From Gammaproteobacteria bacterium (GTDB lineage Bacteria; Pseudomonadota; Gammaproteobacteria; Eutrophobiales; Eutrophobiaceae), in NCBI GenBank assembly GCA_018676275.1, contig JABHFC010000310.1, forward strand, positions 1-10,398: a stretch of 10,398 bases of DNA, given 5' to 3'. Under the pieces are notes generated by a model, which was not told the origin of the DNA, did not search any database, and was given only the letters and a program-made list of their open reading frames with translations. Positions 1 to 6,390 of the stretch are shown here, in pieces. How positions within the stretch are numbered: position 1 is the stretch's first letter; each line of letters opens with the position of its first letter. Position numbers and translations under genes: made by a program.

Positions 1-1
1 A

Positions 2-445
2 ACACCTGACAATTGTGTTATTTATATGGATGTACGTACCTTGCCTGATAAGTTTCCGTTAGAAGCTTATAACGAGGTTCGAGATCTGATAGATCGAACA
101 GTTGCCGCAAATGTTGAGTTGCAAGGCACAAAGGTGGAAACATTTATGACAACACCGGGCACATCGATACCAGAAGATCATGACTTGATTACGACCATTC
201 AAACAGCGCATAAAGATCAGCTTGGTGTAGATCCTGTTATCGGTACTGAAGTCTGGATGTCAGATGCGGCTCATATGAATCGTTACGGTATCCCAACAGT
301 TAACTATGGATCTGCGGGTCGTATTCGTTCTGGTGGCGGTGGCTTTTCTACTCACCAGGGTGAGGCTGTTCACATTGATGATATGCTCGATATTATCAAG
401 GTATACATGCAAGTCATGATGATGGTTTGTGGCACGGTTGAATGA
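2..445 (+). CDS. M20-family metallopeptidase/amidohydrolase, C-terminal part (5' end outside window)
   Basis: The frame is open from base 2, well before the first ATG at 26, so this is the tail of a gene that starts upstream. The visible part begins in the lid/dimerisation domain, at the strand ending Y-M-D-V-R-T-L-P that is typical of ArgE/DapE/CPG2-type M20 enzymes. It then returns to the catalytic domain: G-T-E-V-W-M-S-D-A-A-H, G-I-P-T-V-N-Y-G, and a late T-H-Q-G-E-A-V-H-I-D-D segment carrying the conserved metal-ligand His. M20 enzymes hydrolyse amide bonds (N-acyl amino acids, dipeptides, N-carbamoyl compounds) with two zinc ions. The substrate cannot be read from this fragment, and the N-terminal catalytic Asp and Glu are off the window. 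The tail is slightly unusual in its G-G-G-G-F loop before the final His. The stop lies 26 bases before fbiC, which suggests co-transcription. Confidence 0.85.
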   Translation, partial: TPDNCVIYMDVRTLPDKFPLEAYNEVRDLIDRTVAANVELQGTKVETFMTTPGTSIPEDHDLITTIQTAHKDQLGVDPVIGTEVWMSDAAHMNRYGIPTVNYGSAGRIRSGGGGFSTHQGEAVHIDDMLDIIKVYMQVMMMVCGTVE

Positions 446-471
446 GATAAAGCTTCGAGCCCGTATATAAC

Positions 472-2844
472 ATGAAGCAGCAATTGGGCATCGTTAGTAA
501 AGCAGGTCAGGGAGAACGAATTAGCTCGGCTGAAGCATTGTCATTAGCTGAGTTCTCTGATCTGGAACTCATTATAGAAACTGCCGGCTCTATAAGAGAT
601 CAATCATATCCCGATCTTGTTACCTACTCTCCCAAAGTATTTATTCCTCTGACACAGCTCTGCCGGGATGTGTGTCATTATTGCACTTTTGCACAGGCGC
701 CAAAGCCTGGAGAGAAAGCCTATCTCAGTGCAGACCAAATACTGAAAATTGCCCGTGCAGGAAAAGAGGCAGGCTGTCATGAGGCCTTGTTTACGCTTGG
801 GGATAAACCCGAACTTCGTTACAAAATTGCCCGTGAAGAGTTAAAAGCACTTGGGCATAAGACAACTCTTTCCTATCTTAAGGAAATGGCACAGCTGGTA
901 CTGAATGAAACCGGTTTATTGCCACATTTGAATCCGGGCGTGCTCGAGCATAATGAATTAAATGATTTGCGAAAGGTATCTGTCTCACAGGGCATGATGC
1001 TGGAAAGCGCTGCGAAACGATTGTGTAATAGGGGAGGTCCCCATTTTGGCTCTCCGGATAAACAACCCGGTGTCAGGTTAGGCAGCATCGCAGCCGCAGG
1101 TTCAACGCGTGTACCTTTTACCAGTGGCATCCTGATCGGCATAGGTGAAAACCGTAGAGAAAGAATAGAGTCCTTATTGGCTCTGCGGGAATTAAATGAT
1201 GTGGATGGTCATATTCAGGAAATAATCATCCAGAATTTTCGTCGCAAACCTGACACCAAGATGCATGATGCCGAAGAGCCATCTCTGGCTGATCATCTTT
1301 GGACTATTGCAGTTGCAAGAATTATTTTCGGTTCAAGTATGCATATTCAAGCGCCTCCAAATCTGATGCCGGATGCCATGCCACAACTGGTTCAGGTAGG
1401 CATAGATGATTGGGGTGGAGTCTCGCCGGTGACAGTTGACCATGTTAATCCGGAAGCGGCATGGCCAAGTTTGGAGAAACTCACCGAGGCTACAGAAATA
1501 AGCGGCAAGCAACTGGCGGCGCGACTGCCAATTTATCCAAACTATTTACAGAGTATGGATAAGTGGATGGATGCGTCACTACATACACCTGTATTACGAT
1601 GCATTGACTCTGAGGGATATGCTCGCACGGATAATTGGACACCCGGTGCTGGATTGCCGATTCCAACAATCAGAACGCCAAAGATATCGATAAATATCAA
1701 AAATGCAATAAGCAACCTGATAGATAAAGCAGGCAGTGGTGCACGTTTGAACGAGACGGAAGTAAGCCGACTTTTTTCCGCCCGAGGCGGTCGATTTAAA
1801 GATGTTTGCAAAGCTGCGGATGCAATGCGCGTCGATGTGAATGGCGACGTTGTTAGTTATGTCAGTAATAGGAATATTAATTACACCAATATTTGTTATT
1901 TCGGCTGTGGTTTTTGTGCATTTTCAAAAGGACGAGTAGCGGAAAACCTGCGCGAACGAGGTTATAACATCAGTCTGAAGGAAATCCAGGAGCGGACTCA
2001 GGAAGCGTGGCAACGCGGTGCAACGGAAGTATGTTTGCAGGGAGGTATACATCCTGATTACACAGGCGAAACATACTTATCTATTGCTAAAGCAATAAAA
2101 GAGGTGCAGCCGGATATTCATATTCATGCCTTTTCGCCATTAGAAATCACCCATGGTGCGGAAACACTGGGGCTGTCATTGGTTGATTATCTACGTGATT
2201 TAAAAAAGGCAGGCTTGAGCACATTGCCAGGCACCGCAGCTGAAATTCTGGATGATGAGATAAGGCAGATTATCTGTGCTGATAAAATAAATACTCAGCA
2301 ATGGCTGGACGTTATGCGAGCTGCACACTCTGTTGGCATACGCTCAACATCCACAATTATGTTTGGGCATGTGGAGTCACCCGTAAACTGGGCCAGACAT
2401 TTATTACGTCTGCGCGATTTACAAGAAGAGACTGGTGGCTTTACCGAGTTTGTGCCTTTGCCTTTTGTACATATGGAAGCACCTTTATATCGTAAAGGTC
2501 GAACCCGTATAGGCCCGACTTATCGTGAGACTTTGCTGATGCATGCTGTGTCTCGTTTGGTACTTTATCCTTATATAAATAACATTCAGGCATCCTGGGT
2601 AAAAATGGGCAAAGACGGTGTTAAAGCTGCCTTGCAGGCAGGAGCCAATGACATGGGTGGTAATTTGATGAATGAAAGTATAAGCAAGGCAGCTGGTGCA
2701 AGTCATGGACAGGAATTTGAATCCGGTGATATGGAGACTTTAATCAGGTCGATCGGTAGATGCCCGGAACAAAGAACCACCTTATACGGAAGACCTGCAA
2801 GCGGAGCCGTATTTCTTCATGACGCGATATTATGTAACGCGTAA
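472..2844 (+). CDS. fbiC: FO synthase, fused CofG-CofH (7,8-didemethyl-8-hydroxy-5-deazariboflavin synthase)
   Basis: This 790-residue protein fuses two radical-SAM enzymes, as in actinobacterial FbiC (about 850 residues); archaea and cyanobacteria encode CofG and CofH separately. The CofG half (about 50-370) has the 4Fe-4S motif C64-x3-C68-x2-C71 and the conserved strings L-P-H-L-N-P-G, G-I-L-I-G-I-G-E and I-I-Q-N-F-R-x-K-P. After a linker, the CofH half (about 455-780) has C475-x3-C479-x2-C482 within N-Y-T-N-I-C-Y-F-G-C-G-F-C-A-F, then Q-G-G-I-H-P-D, M-F-G-H-V-E-S-P, S-W-V-K-M-G and N-D-M-G-G-N-L-M-N-E-S-I. CofH joins tyrosine to 5-amino-6-ribitylaminouracil and CofG closes the deazaflavin ring, giving FO, the chromophore of F420 and of some photolyases. 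Both clusters look intact. The start is fixed by an in-frame stop at 448-450; there is no good Shine-Dalgarno, so translation may be coupled to the M20 gene ending 26 bases upstream. A proteobacterial-style context for this gene is uncommon. No cofC/D/E is in view. Confidence 0.96.
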   Translation: MKQQLGIVSKAGQGERISSAEALSLAEFSDLELIIETAGSIRDQSYPDLVTYSPKVFIPLTQLCRDVCHYCTFAQAPKPGEKAYLSADQILKIARAGKEAGCHEALFTLGDKPELRYKIAREELKALGHKTTLSYLKEMAQLVLNETGLLPHLNPGVLEHNELNDLRKVSVSQGMMLESAAKRLCNRGGPHFGSPDKQPGVRLGSIAAAGSTRVPFTSGILIGIGENRRERIESLLALRELNDVDGHIQEIIIQNFRRKPDTKMHDAEEPSLADHLWTIAVARIIFGSSMHIQAPPNLMPDAMPQLVQVGIDDWGGVSPVTVDHVNPEAAWPSLEKLTEATEISGKQLAARLPIYPNYLQSMDKWMDASLHTPVLRCIDSEGYARTDNWTPGAGLPIPTIRTPKISINIKNAISNLIDKAGSGARLNETEVSRLFSARGGRFKDVCKAADAMRVDVNGDVVSYVSNRNINYTNICYFGCGFCAFSKGRVAENLRERGYNISLKEIQERTQEAWQRGATEVCLQGGIHPDYTGETYLSIAKAIKEVQPDIHIHAFSPLEITHGAETLGLSLVDYLRDLKKAGLSTLPGTAAEILDDEIRQIICADKINTQQWLDVMRAAHSVGIRSTSTIMFGHVESPVNWARHLLRLRDLQEETGGFTEFVPLPFVHMEAPLYRKGRTRIGPTYRETLLMHAVSRLVLYPYINNIQASWVKMGKDGVKAALQAGANDMGGNLMNESISKAAGASHGQEFESGDMETLIRSIGRCPEQRTTLYGRPASGAVFLHDAILCNA

Positions 2845-2949
2845 AACTGATTGAGGTAATGCCAGAGCCTTGTTCAGGTATAACAATCACGTACAGTATT
2901 TCTCGAATTTCTGTTTATTCGGCAACCAATAATCGATTACAAAAAAGCT

Positions 2950-4608
2950 ATGACAAGTAAAAAGCAAATAACAGTTTCAGATTACATCCTGCGGCGACTG
3001 AAATCACAGGGTGTTGATCATGTGTTTGGGATTCCTGGTGATTTTATACTGCCATTTTTTGAAGTAATGGCGGATAGTGATATGGAACAGATCGCTGCCT
3101 GTAATGAGATGAATGCAGGATATGCTGCAGATGGTTATGCAAGGCTAAAGGGACTGGCAGCCGTTGCAGTAACATATGGTCCGGGTTCATTCAGTTTGGT
3201 TAATGCGGTCGCTGGCGCATTTGCTGAAAGAGTGCCCTTGCTTGCTATTTCCGGGGGACCACGTACGGAAACCTATAAAAATCAACCGGCGCTTCATCAT
3301 TTATTACCTGAGAAGTACGACGCCTCAATCAATATTTATAAGCAGATTACTGCGCATTGTGCACTCATTAATGATACGCAGCAGGCCGCTGCAGAAATAG
3401 ATAAAGCCCTGACTATTTGTTTAGAACAAAGCCGACCTGTCTTTCTTGAAATACCAGTTGATATTCAACTGACCATGGTAGATGAACCAGAGCCATTGGT
3501 ATTCGACCGGGAAAATACTAAAGATGATGCAGCGCTTAATGATGCCCTGCAATTCATTGTGAAACGAATTAAGAAGAGTAAACGGACTGTCATATTACCG
3601 GGACATGAAATACACCGTGCCGAGCTACAGAACAAACTCATTGAATTGCTGGATAAAACAGGGATTCACGTTGGCTCCATGTTTATTGGTAAAGCTGATT
3701 ATCTTGAACATTTGCCTTGTTGTATTGGTGCCTATCAGGGCGCAGGTAGTCCAAAGGAGGTGAAGGAGTTCGTAGAAGAAGCTGAGACAGTTGTTTTTCT
3801 TGGAACGGTACCATCGGATTTTAATCTTGGTGGGTTTACCGCTAAATTAACGGAGCAGCAAAAGATCGTGATCTGGAACGATAAAGTAAAATGTGATGAC
3901 ATCAGCTTTGAAAATATTCCGATAACAACTCTTTTGAATAAGCTGGTTGATGAACTCCCCGATGGCGAGCCTGATGCAAATGCACCAGTGCAACAGTTTT
4001 CACACAGGACTGCAGCTGAGTATATTGCCGATGCTGATGCGGTTATGACCAACAAGCGCTTTTACGATCGTATGGCAGGGTTTTTCAAAAAAGACGATAT
4101 TGTTCTTGCAGACGCGGGTTGTGCAATAAATTCCACCCATATGCAATTGCCTGAAGGAGTAGATTATGTTGCGTCCTGCTATTGGGCGTCTATCGGTATG
4201 GGTTTTGGAGCGACCCTGGGTGCCTGTATGGCAGCGAACGAAAATCAGAGAGTCATAGCGTTGGAAGGCGATGGTTCTTTTCAGATGACGGCACAGGAAT
4301 TGTCGACTATTGCTCGATACGGTAAATCAGCAATTGTGTTTGTAGTTAATAACAAAGGTTACACAGCCGAACGCCTGATACATGATGGTCCCTTTAATGA
4401 CATACCTGCATGGAACTATCATCAATTACCCGCAGCCTTTGGCGGTGGGGATGGAATTGAGGTGCATACTGAAGGCGATCTGGAAATGGCGCTTGAGCGA
4501 GCAGAGACATGGCAGGGGCCAGGTCCGCTTTTAATTGAAGTCCATATTGATCCCTGGGATGCGTCAGAAGCGTTTAAACTAATGAGTGAGGCCTTAAGAA
4601 CTAAATAA
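2950..4608 (+). CDS. Thiamine-diphosphate 2-oxo acid decarboxylase (pyruvate/indolepyruvate decarboxylase family)
   Basis: At 552 residues it has normal family length and the usual order: Pyr domain (1-180), central domain (about 200-340) and PP domain (about 370-540). The diphosphate/Mg motif begins G440-D441-G442-S443 and ends N467-N468. The catalytic set of Zymomonas pyruvate decarboxylase is present at equivalent positions: D31 (I-P-G-D), E53 (C-N-E), the adjacent pair H116-H117 (A-L-H-H) and E474 (G-Y-T-A-E). The His pair and the late Glu separate true non-oxidative decarboxylases from acetolactate synthase and benzoylformate decarboxylase relatives. The product should be an aldehyde plus CO2. 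A473 stands where Zymomonas PDC has Ile472, which suggests a roomier pocket for branched, aromatic or long-chain 2-oxo acids rather than pyruvate (inference). It is cytoplasmic. It lies 105 bases after fbiC with no clear ribosome-binding site and 42 bases before the cytochrome. The exact substrate is unknown. Confidence 0.9.
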   Translation: MTSKKQITVSDYILRRLKSQGVDHVFGIPGDFILPFFEVMADSDMEQIAACNEMNAGYAADGYARLKGLAAVAVTYGPGSFSLVNAVAGAFAERVPLLAISGGPRTETYKNQPALHHLLPEKYDASINIYKQITAHCALINDTQQAAAEIDKALTICLEQSRPVFLEIPVDIQLTMVDEPEPLVFDRENTKDDAALNDALQFIVKRIKKSKRTVILPGHEIHRAELQNKLIELLDKTGIHVGSMFIGKADYLEHLPCCIGAYQGAGSPKEVKEFVEEAETVVFLGTVPSDFNLGGFTAKLTEQQKIVIWNDKVKCDDISFENIPITTLLNKLVDELPDGEPDANAPVQQFSHRTAAEYIADADAVMTNKRFYDRMAGFFKKDDIVLADAGCAINSTHMQLPEGVDYVASCYWASIGMGFGATLGACMAANENQRVIALEGDGSFQMTAQELSTIARYGKSAIVFVVNNKGYTAERLIHDGPFNDIPAWNYHQLPAAFGGGDGIEVHTEGDLEMALERAETWQGPGPLLIEVHIDPWDASEAFKLMSEALRTK

Positions 4609-4636
4609 CAACATTTTTATTATCATAATTTGGTTA

Positions 4637-4642
4637 AGAGGA
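4637..4642 (+). promoter_or_regulatory. Shine-Dalgarno site deciding the cytochrome start
   Basis: AGAGGA lies eight bases before the ATG at 4651. It lies downstream of an in-frame TTG at 4630, so the TTG cannot use it. It supports the ATG start, which also gives a standard-length lipoprotein signal. Confidence 0.7.
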
Positions 4643-4650
4643 TTGTTAAC

Positions 4651-5301
4651 ATGTTAAAAAAGTATATAAAAGTTATTTCCACGGTCATTATTTTTGGCCT
4701 ATACCTGAATGCATGTGGTCAAAGTGATTCCGAGGTGTCACAAGATGAAGTGGTGGCAGCGACGAAGAAGGTAGAAGAAGAACAGACAGCTTCTCTTTCT
4801 GTTAATAGTGAGCCAGCTGCGGAAGAGGTGAAAGGCATGTTGGATGTGGCCAGTCAAAATGCAGATGAAACCATTGCCACTGTAAAAGAACAGACACAAG
4901 AGTCGATGATTGATATTAAAGCTTCAGCAGAGGAAAAAGTGGCTGAAGTCGTTGCAGCTGCAACCGCAACTGACAAGCCCTATCAGGTTGTTGATGGAAA
5001 AATCAGTCAGAATGCTGTTGAAGGCTGGAAAACCTATAATGGTGGTGGTTGTGGTGCATGTCACGGTAAGGGCGCTGTTGGTTCTGTCGGCCCTAATATT
5101 GGTGAAAGTGTGGCTACAAAATTAAGTAAGGAAGAATTTGTTAAAATTGTTACAGAAGGTAAACCGGGAACATTAATGCGTCCAAATAAGTTGAATAAAC
5201 GGGTGATGGAAAACATGGACAATCTTTATGCTTACCTGCATGCACGTGGAGATGGTGTGCTTGGCCCCGGCAACCTGATCAAACTCCCTCTAGGAAAATG
5301 A
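4651..5301 (+). CDS. Lipid-anchored c-type cytochrome, resembling PQQ-alcohol-dehydrogenase partner cytochromes (XoxG/PedF-like)
   Basis: From the ATG the protein has 216 residues. It starts with K3-K4, a hydrophobic stretch, and the lipobox L19-N20-A21-C22, so it should be a signal-peptidase-II lipoprotein. G23 at the +2 position favours the outer membrane in enterobacterial-type sorting. Residues about 28-110 form a long Ala/Glu/Lys/Thr/Val-rich tether, probably helical. The C-terminal 100 residues are a class I cytochrome c with haem site C134-G-A-C137-H138. M176 (G-T-L-M-R-P) is the likely axial ligand; M186 and M189 are alternatives. The ending L-Y-A-Y-L-H-A-R-G-D-G-V-L-G-P-G resembles the tail of cytochromes that take electrons from methanol/ethanol PQQ dehydrogenases. 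That link is from recalled family resemblance, and no PQQ dehydrogenase is in the window. The deacetylase-fold gene follows after 33 bases, so it is probably in the same transcript. Confidence 0.85.
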   Translation: MLKKYIKVISTVIIFGLYLNACGQSDSEVSQDEVVAATKKVEEEQTASLSVNSEPAAEEVKGMLDVASQNADETIATVKEQTQESMIDIKASAEEKVAEVVAAATATDKPYQVVDGKISQNAVEGWKTYNGGGCGACHGKGAVGSVGPNIGESVATKLSKEEFVKIVTEGKPGTLMRPNKLNKRVMENMDNLYAYLHARGDGVLGPGNLIKLPLGK

Positions 5302-5334
5302 AGAATAATAGTTAATTACAATTCAGGAAAAACA

Positions 5335-6210
5335 ATGAAACTTCCCCACGAACGTTTTGAGTATTCTGCGCTACCACAGCGAAAGCCGATTACATTACCT
5401 GACGGTGCCCGTATGGCTGTATATGTAATGGTGAATATTGAAGAATGGAATATTCAAAAGCCCATTGCCAGGGAATACGTCCCCTCACCAGCAGGCGTGA
5501 CTACCGTTCCTAATATCCCCAACTGGGCCTGGCATGAATATGGAATGCGTGTTGGTATCTGGCGCATGATTGATGCATTGGAGAAACGCAAGATTAAAGC
5601 CAGCGCCTCTATTAACGCACGTGTTTGTGAAGGTCCAGGTGAACCCGTAGCTCGAGCTATTCGAGATTTGGGTTGGGATTTTATGGGGCACGGCTATGCC
5701 CAGGCGGCAATGCATGTTGTTGAAGATCAACGTGCAGTTATTCAAAAATCCTTCGATGTTTTGAAAGAATATACCGGAAAAGCGCCAAAGGGGTGGTTGG
5801 GACCGGGACTGCACGAAACACTTGATACGCTGGATTATCTGTCGGAAACCGGTTTTAAATATGTATGTGATTGGCCAATGGATGAACATCCTTTCGAAAT
5901 GCGTACCAGTGCCGGATCGATCACCGCAATGCCGTATTCTTTTGAGTTAAGCGACCTACCAATGATGGCGGTACATGCCTATGAATCAGAAACATGGCTG
6001 AACCGTACGATAGATCAATTTGATCGTATGTATGAAGAAGGCGAAAGCTCACCAAGAATCATGTCAATGGGCGTACACCCCTATATTATGGGAGTCCCGC
6101 ATCGAATCAAATATTTCGAGGCAGCTCTGGACCATGTTCTGAAAAAGAAGGATGTGTGGTTTGCCAGCGCAGATGAAATATACAACTGGTATAAAGGCGA
6201 GAATAGCTAG
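5335..6210 (+). CDS. Polysaccharide-deacetylase-fold (CE4) hydrolase, PuuE allantoinase-like
   Basis: The 291-residue protein has no signal peptide and is probably cytoplasmic, unlike cell-wall deacetylases. Features of the NodB-type barrel of the PuuE/HpPgdA branch are visible: V-N-I-E-E-W at about 33-38, R-V-G-I-W-R-M-I-D-A-L at 72-82, A-S-A-S-I-N near 89-94, G-W-D-F-M-G-H-G-Y-A-Q at 113-123, and G-W-L-G-P-G-L-H-E-T further on. Canonical CE4 enzymes use an Asp pair and an H-x3-H to hold a metal. Here the first motif reads N-I-E-E and the second is H119-x3-Q123, so the metal site appears altered, as I recall for the metal-independent allantoinase PuuE. The substrate is therefore more likely a small cyclic or linear amide than a polysaccharide (inference). 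The start has AGGA at 5325-5328, six bases before the ATG. It is the last gene before the 180-base non-coding stretch. Confidence 0.85.
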   Translation: MKLPHERFEYSALPQRKPITLPDGARMAVYVMVNIEEWNIQKPIAREYVPSPAGVTTVPNIPNWAWHEYGMRVGIWRMIDALEKRKIKASASINARVCEGPGEPVARAIRDLGWDFMGHGYAQAAMHVVEDQRAVIQKSFDVLKEYTGKAPKGWLGPGLHETLDTLDYLSETGFKYVCDWPMDEHPFEMRTSAGSITAMPYSFELSDLPMMAVHAYESETWLNRTIDQFDRMYEEGESSPRIMSMGVHPYIMGVPHRIKYFEAALDHVLKKKDVWFASADEIYNWYKGENS

Positions 6211-6213
6211 ATT

Positions 6214-6279
6214 TGCCTGATTAGACCCGTATCCAAATAAGCCTGTTAGAACCAGTGTAATAAAGACTGGAATCAGGCA
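6214..6279. repeat. Nested inverted repeats with alternative pairings (possible structured leader or bidirectional regulatory site)
   Basis: A perfect 9-base inverted repeat, TGCCTGATT (6214-6222) and AATCAGGCA (6271-6279), encloses a 5-base one, CCAGT (6252-6256) and ACTGG (6266-6270). An imperfect second copy of the left arm, GCCTGTTAGAACC at 6241-6253 (compare GCCTGATTAGACC at 6215-6227), can pair its GCCTG with the same CAGGC at 6274-6278, giving a compact hairpin at 6241-6278. Two mutually exclusive folds are thus possible. There is no T-run directly after it, so it is not a standard intrinsic terminator. It could also protect the 3' end of the upstream transcript or be a protein-binding site. 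Confidence 0.55.
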
Positions 6280-6284
6280 TTATC

Positions 6285-6321
6285 AGACAATTGCCAGCAC
6301 TCTGGCAGTCAAGACAATTGC
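6285..6321. repeat. Direct repeat flanking a short palindrome (candidate operator)
   Basis: AGACAATTGC occurs at 6285-6294 and again exactly at 6312-6321, 27 bases apart start to start. Each copy contains the palindrome CAATTG. Between and overlapping the first copy is a 6-base stem with a 4-base loop, TGCCAG (6292-6297) and CTGGCA (6302-6307). The arrangement fits a two-site regulator-binding region about 70-105 bases before the next gene. The regulator is unknown and no regulator gene is in the window. Confidence 0.45.
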
Positions 6322-6390
6322 GTGTGAAAGCGTTATTGTTTTCAATATTATCAATGGTGATAAACCACCCTTTTTCGAGAGTATTCCACT

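Noticed and set aside
2870..2897. Possible promoter TTGTTC - 16 bases - TACAGT before the decarboxylase gene
   Set aside because: It matches the consensus at only three and four of six positions; such matches are common by chance. The 105-base spacer otherwise holds only a weak CGAAT/ATTCG inverted repeat without a T-run.
4630..4650. In-frame TTG at 4630 as the cytochrome start
   Set aside because: It has no ribosome-binding site of its own, the good one lies downstream of it, and it would only add seven residues before a normal lipoprotein signal.
6354..6375. Hairpin-like GGTG/CACC followed by five T as an intrinsic terminator or attenuator
   Set aside because: The stem is only four base pairs and sits just before the ribosome-binding site; too weak to call.
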